Positions 16,146 to 22,347 of a stretch of DNA of 22,347 nt are shown piece after piece (position 1 is the stretch's first letter; the number at the start of each line of letters is the position of its first letter). Origin of the DNA: Planctomycetota bacterium (GTDB taxonomy: Bacteria > Planctomycetota > Phycisphaerae > Phycisphaerales > SM1A02); assembly GCA_009926815.1 (NCBI GenBank), contig RFOC01000010.1:1-22347 (forward strand). Direction: 5' to 3'. Position numbers and translations under genes: made by a program. The notes below the pieces were generated by a model. The model saw only the letters and a list, made by a program, of their open reading frames with translations. It was not told the DNA's origin and did no database searches.

Positions 16146-16346
16146 TCAGCCGCCTCCCACCAGCGTGACCACCTCGATGCGGTCTCCTTCGCCCAGGGTG
16201 CGCTCCGCCCGCTGTCGATGGGGCACCAGCGACTGGTTCACCTCGACTGCGCACGGCACGCCCTCGCGCCCGATCCGCCGCAGCAGATCCTGCACGGTGA
16301 GGGGTCCGTCGGCCTCGAAGGCCTGACCGTTGAGCGTCAACTTCAT
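16146..16346 (-). CDS. thiS: Sulfur carrier protein ThiS
   Basis: A 66-residue ubiquitin-fold sulfur carrier. It opens MKLTLNGQAFE, has the GDRIEVVTLVGG end block, and finishes in the Gly-Gly that is adenylated and thiocarboxylated (here three Gly at the terminus). It delivers sulfur to ThiG, encoded 2 bases downstream. No thiF, thiO or thiH is in the window. The start is fixed by a TACCAT box 7 bases upstream. Confidence 0.92.
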   Translation of the reverse strand: MKLTLNGQAFEADGPLTVQDLLRRIGREGVPCAVEVNQSLVPHRQRAERTLGEGDRIEVVTLVGGG

Positions 16347-16353
16347 GGGCGGG

Positions 16354-16359
16354 ATGGTA
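16354..16359 (-). promoter_or_regulatory. TANCNT -10-like box, leaderless start (thiS-thiG)
   Basis: TACCAT on the minus strand ends 7 bases before the thiS ATG. It lies exactly 14 bases from the opposing box at 16374-16379. The 39-base intergenic region is too short for a TPP riboswitch, and with a leaderless start none is expected upstream. Confidence 0.6.
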
Positions 16360-16373
16360 GTCGCGGGTCGCCG

Positions 16374-16379
16374 TAGCAT
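16374..16379 (+). promoter_or_regulatory. TANCNT -10-like box, leaderless start (lipoprotein at 16386)
   Basis: TAGCAT ends 6 bases before the GTG at 16386, supporting that GTG as the true start. Its would-be -35 region coincides with the thiS -10 box. Confidence 0.6.
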
Positions 16380-16385
16380 CCCGCC

Positions 16386-17162
16386 GTGCGAACGCTCGCC
16401 TGCCTGTGCCTGTGCCTGGTCGCCGCGTGCAAGCGGCCGGCCTACGACACCTCCACGCCAGAGGCCACGCTCGATGCCGCGGTGGCCATGGTGCAGGGGC
16501 TCGATGCGGCCGCGCTGCCCACGCTGCTGGAGATTCCGGCGAGGGACGTGACCTTCGATGACGGCGTGACCGAGGCGAGCGCCATCGCCGAGGTGAAGGT
16601 CAAGGCGGGGCAGATGCTGCAGCGGCTGGTCAACGTGGCCCGGCTGCTGCGGGAGCGATTCCCCCGCGAGGTGCAGCGCGAGGTCCAGGCGGCCACCAGC
16701 AAGCGGGAGCGGGGCGTCCGCGACATCTCGCTGGCCATCCTGTCGGACCCTGGCGCCTGGCTGGCATCGCAGCGGCCCCGCCTGGCGGCCACCGATCTGG
16801 GCGACGGCACGGCGGCCCTGACGCTGGACGGTGAGCCGCTCTTCGCCGGCGTGCTCTCCATGGTCCAGACGCCGGAGGGTTGGCGGGTGCGCATGCCGGT
16901 GGAGCTGGTCCGGGAGAACCAGTACTGGCCCGACACGCGGCACGAATGGAGCGTCATCGCCAGCATGATGCTCGCGGTGGAGAATGCGCTGATCGACTTC
17001 GAGCGTGATCTGGATCGCGGCAAGATCGCCAGCCTGGACGCCGCGGCAGCCCGCGTGGGTCGCCTGGTGGGCGAGAGCGTGGTGGTGCAGTCGATCATCT
17101 ACGCTTCGATGAAGCGGCCCGAGGCGGGCGACGCGGCGGCCGGGACGGACTCGAAGGGCTGA
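16386..17162 (+). CDS. Predicted lipoprotein of unknown function
   Basis: A 258-residue secreted protein. The signal peptide is MRTLACLCLCLVAAC with lipidation expected at Cys15 (lipobox VAAC), and two further Cys lie in the hydrophobic core. The mature part begins with a TPEATLDAAVAMVQGLD segment that resembles NTF2-like or 'DUF' lipoproteins with an alpha-helical start, then long amphipathic helices (for example QMLQRLVNVARLLRERFPREV), a small beta region (DGTAALTLDGEPLFAGVL, VQTPEGWRVRMPVEL) and more helices. No family is recognised with confidence. The GTG start rests on the TAGCAT box and on the signal peptide. It converges on the transporter gene with 2 bases between stops. Confidence 0.72.
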   Translation: MRTLACLCLCLVAACKRPAYDTSTPEATLDAAVAMVQGLDAAALPTLLEIPARDVTFDDGVTEASAIAEVKVKAGQMLQRLVNVARLLRERFPREVQREVQAATSKRERGVRDISLAILSDPGAWLASQRPRLAATDLGDGTAALTLDGEPLFAGVLSMVQTPEGWRVRMPVELVRENQYWPDTRHEWSVIASMMLAVENALIDFERDLDRGKIASLDAAAARVGRLVGESVVVQSIIYASMKRPEAGDAAAGTDSKG

Positions 17163-17171
17163 GTTCAGCCC
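17156..17171. terminator. Perfect inverted repeat spanning both stop codons of convergent genes
   Basis: GGGCTGA-GT-TCAGCCC is a perfect 7-base inverted repeat; each arm ends in the TGA stop of one of the two convergent genes. As a hairpin it would form with GGGC(T) arms and a small loop. It could act as a bidirectional end signal, although no T-tract follows. Confidence 0.4.
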
Positions 17172-18625
17172 AGGCAGAGCCAGCTCGCCAGCGCCAGCAC
17201 TGGAAGAAGCAGTCCGATCGACCACAGCATGTAGCCACCGAAGCCCGGCATCCGCACGCCGGCACTGGATGCGATCGCCCGAACCATCAGGTTGGGACCA
17301 TTGCCGATGTAGGTCATGGCGCCCAGGAAGACCGCTCCCAGGGACACGCCCGCGAGCAGGTCCCCGCGGATCCAGCCGCCATCGGCCAGCAGCACCGTGT
17401 CGGGGCCCGCGGCCTGCAAGGTCACGCTCCGAGCGACGCCCATGAACACCAGGTAGGTGGGCGCGTTGTCGAGCACGCTGCTCAGTCCGCCCGTCCACCA
17501 GAAGAGACGCGTGGGCGAATCCAGCCCCAGCGTGGCGCCCCGACTCTCCAGCACCGCCAGCGGAACCTGCATGGCCAGGAAGATGCCCGCGAACACGGCG
17601 GCCACCTCGCCCATGGGCGCCAGGCTGAAGCCCCGCCTGGAGCGCGCGCTCCAGGGCTCGAACCCCACGCTCGCGGCGGCCAGCAGCAGCAGCGCACCCT
17701 CGCGAGCCAGCGGTGGGGGCACCCAGCCCATCAGCGGTCGTCCCGGCTGCACGAAGGCCACCGCCAGAACCGCCAGCAGCAGCAGGAACACGCTTCCCCA
17801 GCCGCGCACGCGAAGGGTGGTTGGACCCGACGCGGACAAAGGCCTCTCGTCGCGCTGCATCCGCCGATCGACCATGGCGTAGACGGCCAGCAGCGCGCCC
17901 ACCGTGACCAGCCACGCCTTCCAGAGCTCCAGCGTCCAGAGGAACGGCACCCCGCGCAGGTACCCCAGGAAGAGAGGCGGGTCGCCGATCGGCAGCAGGC
18001 ATCCGCCGACGTTGCTCACGATGAAGATGAAGAAGACCACCGTGTGCACCTGGTGCCTCCGCTCCCGGTTGGCCTCCAGGAGAGGCCGGATGAGCAGCAT
18101 GCTCGCGCCGGTGGTCCCCAGCAGGTTGGCCAGCACCGCGCCGCAGGCCAGCAGCGACAGGTTGGCGGCGGTGGATCCTCGCAGCGTGCCTTCCACGCGC
18201 ACGCCGCCGGCGATCACGTAGAGCGACAGCAGCAGCACGATGAAGGGCACGTACTCCGTGGCGCCATGCGCGGCCGCGGAGAGCGCCGTGCCGCTGCCCG
18301 TGCGCCACGCCATCCAGCCCAGTGCGGCCAGCCCCATCAGGCCACTGAAGGCCAGCTTGCTGGTGTTCCGTTCCCACCAGTGCTCCAGCGGTGCCACCAG
18401 CGGAACCACGGCAAGGGCCAGCAGCAGCAGCGCGAAGGGAACGCACCCCAGCCACCAGTCCGGGCGCTCCGCCAGCGGCGTCAGCGGCTCATGGGCGCCG
18501 AGGGCCACCGCGCGGATGGCGATGGCGCCGGCGACCGCGCCGAGGGCCATCGCGGCCACACGGGTGCCCAGACGGACCCCACGCGGGATCGGCGGGTGCG
18601 AGGGTGATCCTTCCGGCGTCGACAT
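17165..18625 (-). CDS. NhaD/CitMHS-like ion transporter (ion-transporter superfamily)
   Basis: A 486-residue polytopic membrane protein with about 11-12 hydrophobic segments. Two superfamily hallmarks appear as an internal duplication: ANLLGTTGASMLLIRP (166-181) with SNVGGCLLPIGDPPLFLGYL (204-223) in the first half, and LSSVLDNAPTYLVF with MTYIGNGPNLMVRAIA in the second. The GDPP and DNAP elements are typical of NhaD-type Na+/H+ antiporters and the related CitMHS_2 'putative citrate transport' family; substrate is therefore Na+/H+ or a carboxylate. The ATG at 18625 is chosen over the frame open to 18685 because a TACAAC box lies 6 bases upstream, though this box is the only one in the set not ending in T. 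Confidence 0.82.
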   Translation of the reverse strand: MSTPEGSPSHPPIPRGVRLGTRVAAMALGAVAGAIAIRAVALGAHEPLTPLAERPDWWLGCVPFALLLLALAVVPLVAPLEHWWERNTSKLAFSGLMGLAALGWMAWRTGSGTALSAAAHGATEYVPFIVLLLSLYVIAGGVRVEGTLRGSTAANLSLLACGAVLANLLGTTGASMLLIRPLLEANRERRHQVHTVVFFIFIVSNVGGCLLPIGDPPLFLGYLRGVPFLWTLELWKAWLVTVGALLAVYAMVDRRMQRDERPLSASGPTTLRVRGWGSVFLLLLAVLAVAFVQPGRPLMGWVPPPLAREGALLLLAAASVGFEPWSARSRRGFSLAPMGEVAAVFAGIFLAMQVPLAVLESRGATLGLDSPTRLFWWTGGLSSVLDNAPTYLVFMGVARSVTLQAAGPDTVLLADGGWIRGDLLAGVSLGAVFLGAMTYIGNGPNLMVRAIASSAGVRMPGFGGYMLWSIGLLLPVLALASWLCLG

Positions 18626-18631
18626 GCCCGG

Positions 18632-18637
18632 GTTGTA
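18632..18637 (-). promoter_or_regulatory. Variant -10-like box (TACAAC), leaderless start (transporter)
   Basis: TACAAC on the minus strand ends 6 bases before the ATG at 18625. It keeps the TA and the spacing but lacks the C at position 4 and the final T. Least certain member of the set. Confidence 0.4.
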
Positions 18638-18675
18638 GCCGATCCAACCGCGTTGCGATGCGGCGTCGGCACGAC

Positions 18676-18681
18676 TACCGT
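18676..18681 (+). promoter_or_regulatory. TANCNT -10-like box, leaderless start (NHL-repeat gene)
   Basis: TACCGT ends 6 bases before the ATG at 18688 and favours it over the ATG at 18658, which would add ten basic residues to the signal peptide. Confidence 0.55.
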
Positions 18682-18687
18682 CCACGC

Positions 18688-19944
18688 ATGGCCCTGTCCT
18701 GCCTCGCCTGCGTGCTCGCGGTCGCCGTGACTCAGCCCGCGCCCGCCGGTCAGGCCTATGTGCATGAACGGACCGTCGCGGAATTGCCCCAGCCGCTCGA
18801 TGTCGGGTTCGACCCCGAGGGTCGGCTGCTGGTGGCTGCCGGGCGAGCCGGTCTTCTCCGCATCGAGCGTGAGGGGCCGGCGACGCAGTTGGCGCCGGGA
18901 TACCTCGACCGGATCCCGGGTGGATCTCGGGTGTGGGCGGATCCGGGGCAGCACCGCGTGGTGATGGGCGCCGACGGTCAGGCTCGGCAGATCGACGGCG
19001 CCGCCTGGCCCATGGGTCGACTGCTTGCGCCGGAGGCAGCCGCGCTGGCTCCGGACGGATCGGTGTGGATCGCCGACACCGGGCACGCGCGAGTGGTGCG
19101 GGTCACCCAGGATGGTGCGGCCACGGCGTTCGGGGAACGTGGCTTCTTCCCCGGCCAGTTCGTCGCGCCCTCGGGCATCGCCTTCGATGGCGGTGGGCCG
19201 CTGGTCACGGACCGACTCAACCATCGCGTCACGCGCCTGGCGTGGGACGGGTCGCTTCGCGATGTCTTCGGACTGCACGCCTTCCAGCCCCGGCAGGGCG
19301 AGGGCCGCATCCACTATCCGCAGGCCATCGCCGTGGATCCCGGTTCGGGGCGGGTGGCGGTGGCGGAACCCTTCGAGCGTCGCGTGCAGGTGTTCCGACC
19401 GGCGACCGAGGAGGAACGGGCCCGGCCCCAGCCGCCCATGCCCAACAAGGAGGGGGTGAGCAGCCACTTCGGTCCCGATCTCTCCGTGGGCGGCGATGCG
19501 GTGGCCGCCTGGGAGCCGGAAAGCGGCTGCGTGGTGGTCTGGGACACCCGGCGTGATCCGCCCGCGCATGTCACCACCTTCGGTGGCACCGGCGAGCGGC
19601 CCGGCAGGTTCGTGGCCCCGGTCTCGGTGCTGGTGGAACCCGACGGGAACGCGGTCTGGGTTCTCGATGGCGTCGGGGATCGGCTCGAGCGATGGAAGCT
19701 CTCTCGCGATCGAGAGGCCCCGGTGCAGTTCGACGCGTTCATGGCCACGCTCGACGTGGCCGCGCCGCTCGCGGTGGCCCGCAGCGAGGCGGGCCTGGCG
19801 CCCATCGCGGGATCGGATCTGGTGTGGCACGATGGACGGCTGGGCGTGGTCTTCGCCGATGGTTCGGTGGCCTGGACCGGGCCCACGCTGACGCGTTTCA
19901 CCCCGGATCCGCGGGCATCACGGCCTCGCAACAGCGGGCAGTGA
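18688..19944 (+). CDS. Secreted NHL-repeat beta-propeller protein, N-terminal part (gene frameshifted near 19900)
   Basis: Codes for 418 residues before an in-frame stop. A signal peptide (about 1-22, ending PAGQA) is followed by NHL-type blades such as GSVWIADTGHARVVRVTQDG, HYPQAIAVDPGSGRVAVAEP and GNAVWVLDGVGDRLERW, the pattern of extracytoplasmic beta-propellers. The last blade is cut short: after LTRFTP the frame ends in an unrelated tail, while the next frame continues the blade from about 19892. Removing one base, for instance from the CCCC at 19901-19904, joins it to the segment ending at 20752 to give one protein of about 687 residues. The upstream ATG at 18658 is an alternative start that would give a positively charged signal peptide. 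Confidence 0.8.
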   Translation: MALSCLACVLAVAVTQPAPAGQAYVHERTVAELPQPLDVGFDPEGRLLVAAGRAGLLRIEREGPATQLAPGYLDRIPGGSRVWADPGQHRVVMGADGQARQIDGAAWPMGRLLAPEAAALAPDGSVWIADTGHARVVRVTQDGAATAFGERGFFPGQFVAPSGIAFDGGGPLVTDRLNHRVTRLAWDGSLRDVFGLHAFQPRQGEGRIHYPQAIAVDPGSGRVAVAEPFERRVQVFRPATEEERARPQPPMPNKEGVSSHFGPDLSVGGDAVAAWEPESGCVVVWDTRRDPPAHVTTFGGTGERPGRFVAPVSVLVEPDGNAVWVLDGVGDRLERWKLSRDREAPVQFDAFMATLDVAAPLAVARSEAGLAPIAGSDLVWHDGRLGVVFADGSVAWTGPTLTRFTPDPRASRPRNSGQ

Positions 19945-19951
19945 TGGCGAG

Positions 19952-20752
19952 TTGCTGCTCCTGTGGAGCAACGGGGTCGAGCGGCGCAGCGGCGGCACGT
20001 CGTTCGTTCCCCTGGCCAGGGCTTGTCACGACCCGCGGGGCGTTCTGGGGACCCCGCAGGGACTGCTGGTGTCGGATGGCGACCGTGACGCCGTGATTCG
20101 CGTGGATGCGCGTGGCGACGCGGCCGGCGCCCTGGTGCCGGCCCGGGAGGCGTCCGCTCGGTTCGATGGTGCCGCCGCGTCCAAGGATGGTTCGCTCTGG
20201 TTGCCTGGACGACTCGCTCGCGGGGCCGATGGTTCCGTGTGGCTGGTCGACTACGGCAATCATCGCCTGCAGCGATTCGGCGCGGACGGCGATTGGCAGG
20301 CCACCTTCACCCTCAGTCGGAGCCGCGCGAAGGACCGCTCGCCGCCGTCGGCCGCACCCACGGCGGAGGATGCGGCCCGTGAAGCCGCGCGTCGCGAGGC
20401 CGCCCGGGCGCTCGCGCGCACGGGTCAAGGCGAGATGGAACTGGTCGGCGGTGGTCGCCTGCGATGGCAGGCTCCCTCGCCCATCCCGCTCGCCGAGCCC
20501 TTCGCCATGCAGGTGGAGGCCCTGGATGCCGCGGGAGGTCCGGTGACGGGCATGCGCCTGCTGGTGGACTGCACCATGCCGCATCATGGACACGGCATGA
20601 ACGTGCGTCCCACCGTGACCGAGGTCGGCCCGGGCCGCTGGAAGGTGGAGCCGCTGCTGCTGCACATGCCCGGGCGATGGGAACTCTGCCTCGACCTGGT
20701 GGGCCTCGATGGCCGGGTCCGGCGAAGCCAGTGCACGCTGGAGGTGGAGTGA
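19952..20752 (+). CDS. NHL-repeat protein, C-terminal part, with a YtkA-like domain (second half of the frameshifted gene)
   Basis: This frame is open from 19892 and has only a TTG at 19952 as a formal start, with no ribosome-binding site or TANCNT box, so it is best read as the continuation of the 18688 gene. It carries more propeller blades (GSVWLVDYGNHRLQRF), a charged Ala/Arg linker, then a C-terminal domain of about 100 residues resembling YtkA/FixH-like proteins: the segment MPHHGHGMNVRPTVTEV followed by GRWKVEPLLLHMPGRWEL is characteristic, with His and Met residues that could bind copper. The stop overlaps the GTG of the cytochrome c peroxidase gene (GTGA), indicating translational coupling and so a normally intact upstream gene. 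Confidence 0.78.
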   Translation: MLLLWSNGVERRSGGTSFVPLARACHDPRGVLGTPQGLLVSDGDRDAVIRVDARGDAAGALVPAREASARFDGAAASKDGSLWLPGRLARGADGSVWLVDYGNHRLQRFGADGDWQATFTLSRSRAKDRSPPSAAPTAEDAAREAARREAARALARTGQGEMELVGGGRLRWQAPSPIPLAEPFAMQVEALDAAGGPVTGMRLLVDCTMPHHGHGMNVRPTVTEVGPGRWKVEPLLLHMPGRWELCLDLVGLDGRVRRSQCTLEVE

Positions 20753-21474
20753 CCGGGCTGCTGCTGATCCTGGCGCTGGCGTCCGGCGGTGACCCGATCG
20801 TGGTGGATCGGACCACGCAGGAGCGGCTCCTGCGTCTGGCGCGGACTGGGGAGGTTCCGCTGGACCCCACCAACCGCTGGAGCGGCGATGCACGCGCGGC
20901 GGACCTGGGACGCTGGCTCTTCCACGAACCGCGGCTCAGTCGGGACGCGTCGGTCAGTTGCGCCACCTGCCATCGGGTGGACCATGGTTTCGCCGAGCCA
21001 AGGTCCGTGGCCCACGGGCTGGGCCCCGGAACGCGTCACACGCAATCCGTCCTGGACGCGGCGCACCAGCGATGGCTGACCTGGGATGGAAGGGCGGACT
21101 CGCTCTGGAGCCAGGCGCTGCATCCCTTCCAGTCCGAGCGCGAGATGGGTCTGTCGCCCGCGGAGGTGATCGAGCGCATCCGCGGCATCGAGCCGCTTCG
21201 CTCGCGCCATGAGGCCTTGTTCGGTCCGCTGCCCGAAAGGGGATCCGGCTGGCGTTCGCTCGGGTGGGCAAGGCGATCGGTGCCTTCGAGCGGCGCCTGG
21301 TCACGGGGCCGTCCGCCTTCGACCGATGGCTGGAGCGTCTCCGAGCGGGCGACGCCGCGCCGACCCAGGACTTCGGCCCGGACGCCATCCGTGGCGCCAT
21401 CCTGTTCGCCGGACGCGCCGACTGCATCCGTTGTCACTCCGGCCCTCTGCTTTCCGACGGCGAGTTCCACATGA
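20749..21474 (+). CDS. Di-heme cytochrome c peroxidase / MauG-family protein, N-terminal part (frameshifted near 21240)
   Basis: Starts at a GTG overlapping the preceding stop. A short hydrophobic N-terminus (MTGLLLILALASGG) suggests export. The first heme site is CATCH at residues 71-75 (20959-20973), preceded by the LGRWLFHEPRLSRD segment and followed by HGLGPGTRHTQSVLDAA and DGRADSLWSQALHPFQSEREMG, all typical of the CCP/MauG family. The family match stops at about 21235 (LFGPLPE); beyond it the frame runs on as an unrelated Arg/Ser/Pro-rich shadow to 21474, while the correct sequence continues in the next frame. Adding one base in the GAAAGGGG run at 21235-21242 restores a protein of about 408 residues. 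Confidence 0.83.
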   Translation: MTGLLLILALASGGDPIVVDRTTQERLLRLARTGEVPLDPTNRWSGDARAADLGRWLFHEPRLSRDASVSCATCHRVDHGFAEPRSVAHGLGPGTRHTQSVLDAAHQRWLTWDGRADSLWSQALHPFQSEREMGLSPAEVIERIRGIEPLRSRHEALFGPLPERGSGWRSLGWARRSVPSSGAWSRGRPPSTDGWSVSERATPRRPRTSARTPSVAPSCSPDAPTASVVTPALCFPTASST

Positions 21475-21974
21475 TCGGTGTGCCCACCGCGGGTGGTGGT
21501 GCGCCGTCCGATCGGGGGCGTCTGGAGGGGATCGAACGGCTGCAGCGTGATCCCTTCAACGCGGCAGGTCGGTACAGCGATGACCCCCAGGGGACCCGTG
21601 CCAAGGTCACCCGAGCCACCGCCCCGGATCCCGACGCCTGGGGTCGCTTCCGGACGCCTTCGTTGCGGAGTGCCGCGGCGACGCCCCCGTACATGCATCA
21701 GGGGCAGTTGGCTTCGCTGGAGGATGTGATCCGCTTCTACGACACGCTCGAGGGGGCCAACGACCTGGACCATCATGGCGAGCGGGTGCTGGAGCCACTG
21801 GGACTGGCCGAGGGTGAGCGGGCCGATCTGGCCGCGTTCCTGCGGGGCGTCCAGGGATCGCTCCCCGATCCGGCCCTGGTGGGCGATCCTCGGACGGAAC
21901 AGCCGGACAAAAACGCTGAATCTGGACCAAAATCGGCGGTTCCCGGTTCCTCGAACCCTGGATCCGGGACATGA
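21264..21974 (+). CDS. Cytochrome c peroxidase / MauG-family protein, C-terminal part (second half of the frameshifted gene)
   Basis: The true sequence enters this frame around 21243 (reading IRLAFARVGKAIGAFERRLV); the GTG at 21264 is only the first formal start and has no ribosome-binding site. The second heme site is CIRCH at 21423-21437, within a domain carrying LFAGRADCIRCHSGP, then FRTPSLRSAAATPPYMHQGQL, in which the Met could be a distal heme ligand, and FLRGVQGSLPDP near the end. Members use two c-type hemes to reduce peroxide or oxidise partner proteins outside the cytoplasm. A Pro/Ser/Gly-rich tail of about 25 residues closes the chain. Confidence 0.82.
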   Translation: MGKAIGAFERRLVTGPSAFDRWLERLRAGDAAPTQDFGPDAIRGAILFAGRADCIRCHSGPLLSDGEFHMIGVPTAGGGAPSDRGRLEGIERLQRDPFNAAGRYSDDPQGTRAKVTRATAPDPDAWGRFRTPSLRSAAATPPYMHQGQLASLEDVIRFYDTLEGANDLDHHGERVLEPLGLAEGERADLAAFLRGVQGSLPDPALVGDPRTEQPDKNAESGPKSAVPGSSNPGSGT

Positions 21975-22017
21975 TTCCCTGCCGGTGTTCCCGGCGCCGG
22001 TGATTGCATTCCCCACG

Positions 22018-22023
22018 AAGGAA
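22018..22023 (+). promoter_or_regulatory. Shine-Dalgarno AAGGAA for the choice-of-anchor B gene
   Basis: AAGGAA lies 9 bases before the GTG at 22033. No TA dinucleotide of the TANCNT type occurs in the 58 bases upstream, so this gene is leadered or co-transcribed with the peroxidase gene. A perfect palindrome CCGGCGCCGG lies at 21991-22000. Confidence 0.45.
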
Positions 22024-22032
22024 CCCCCGCCC

Positions 22033-22347
22033 GTGAAGAAGACCCGCCTGCTCCGTCGCTGCCTGTCCGCAGCCGCAGCTCTTGCCGTGTCCGTCATGGC
22101 CATCGCCCACGAGGGTGACCTGAAGCTGCGCGACTGGAAGGGACCCGTGAAGGCGGAGGCGTTCCGCGCGAATGATCCGGCCTCGCCCAAGTCCGCGGTC
22201 ACCTTCCGCTCCAACGGCGTCCGGCTCATGTCATGGCTGCCGCTTGGCACCATGAGTTCGGCGGCCACCAGCGGCAACGACGTGTGGGGCTACGTGAGCC
22301 CCTCGGGTCGGGAGTACGCGATCATGGGCCTCTCCTCGGGAACGGCC
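22033..22347 (+). CDS. Choice-of-anchor B family secreted protein, N-terminal part (runs off the window)
   Basis: The first 105 codons of a longer gene, open to the right edge. A signal peptide with a basic start (MKKTRLLRR) and a hydrophobic core ends at about AIA-HEGD. The mature part reaches SWLPLGTMSS and then NDVWGYVSPSGREYAIMGLSSGTA, the diagnostic opening of choice-of-anchor B proteins, which carry LVIVD-type propeller repeats and are exported to the cell surface or medium. The start is GTG, supported by the AAGGAA 9 bases upstream and by the signal peptide. It lies 58 bases after the cytochrome c peroxidase gene. Confidence 0.82.
   Translation, partial: MKKTRLLRRCLSAAAALAVSVMAIAHEGDLKLRDWKGPVKAEAFRANDPASPKSAVTFRSNGVRLMSWLPLGTMSSAATSGNDVWGYVSPSGREYAIMGLSSGTA

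Noticed and set aside
16347..16385. TPP riboswitch before thiS-thiG
   Set aside because: Only 39 bases separate thiS from the divergent gene, too short for the aptamer, and no conserved TPP core words are present.
18658..18687. Alternative ATG at 18658 for the NHL-repeat gene
   Set aside because: It would give a basic signal-peptide start, but has no box or ribosome-binding site, while the ATG at 18688 has TACCGT at the standard 6-base distance. Kept as an alternative only.
19889..19944. Programmed ribosomal frameshifting in the NHL-YtkA gene
   Set aside because: No slippery heptamer, rare codon stall or downstream structure of a known type is evident, and a second homopolymer shift close by makes a sequencing error or mutation the simpler explanation.
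21941..21969. Inverted repeats (TCCCGG/CCGGGA and GGTTC/GAACC) at the end of the peroxidase gene as a terminator
   Set aside because: They lie inside the coding sequence, the outer pair has a 17-base loop and no T-tract follows; short complementary G+C words are common here.

Overview
The window is a gene-dense, roughly 70% G+C (by eye) bacterial chromosome segment, most likely from a member of the Planctomycetota and possibly the class Phycisphaerae. The best lineage evidence is the small basic protein at 13795-14082, whose N-terminus matches a PVC-superphylum ribosome-associated family. The MoxR/DUF58/BatA-type operon with a second large VWA-like membrane protein, and the two-partner secreted proteins at the right edge, also fit. 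No tRNA, rRNA, CRISPR array, insertion sequence or phage gene was seen, and no gap between genes exceeds about 90 bases. The DNA looks like ordinary core chromosome.

Layout: (1) 1-4491 (+): a tightly coupled operon with ATGA overlaps, comprising the C-terminus of a large VWA-type membrane protein, a MoxR AAA+ ATPase, a DUF58 protein and a BatA-like VWA membrane protein. (2) 4514-6094 (+): a TPR protein fused to a YggX-like domain, then dihydroorotate dehydrogenase. (3) 9632-6104 (-): TPR protein, RecX, small lipoprotein, rhodanese and CdsA in one overlapping run, then a coiled-coil zinc-ribbon protein with its own promoter. (4) 9702-11216 (+): a large lipoprotein of unknown role, convergent with and overlapping nth (-). 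(5) 11914-15264 (+): TIM-barrel protein, AcpS, a single-pass membrane protein, the PVC small basic protein and a class I aminotransferase. (6) 16346-15277 (-): thiS-thiG. (7) 16386-17162 (+): an unknown lipoprotein, convergent with an NhaD/CitMHS-like ion transporter (18625-17165, -). (8) 18688-22347 (+): a secreted redox/beta-propeller module, namely an NHL-repeat protein ending in a YtkA-like domain, a di-heme cytochrome c peroxidase/MauG protein, and the start of a choice-of-anchor B protein. The first two of these each carry an apparent single-base frameshift at a homopolymer run.

The most striking pattern is regulatory. Almost every gene that heads a transcript has a hexamer of the form TANCNT ending exactly 6 or 7 bases before its start codon, with no Shine-Dalgarno sequence. 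This is the geometry expected of leaderless mRNAs, where the -10 box sets transcription to begin at the start codon. Downstream genes within operons lack the box and instead use 4-base stop/start overlaps. The zinc-ribbon gene is a counter-example, with the same box further upstream, a short leader and a strong GGAGG. In two divergent gene pairs the opposing boxes are exactly 14 bases apart. A second pattern is short inverted repeats around the stop codons where convergent genes meet.
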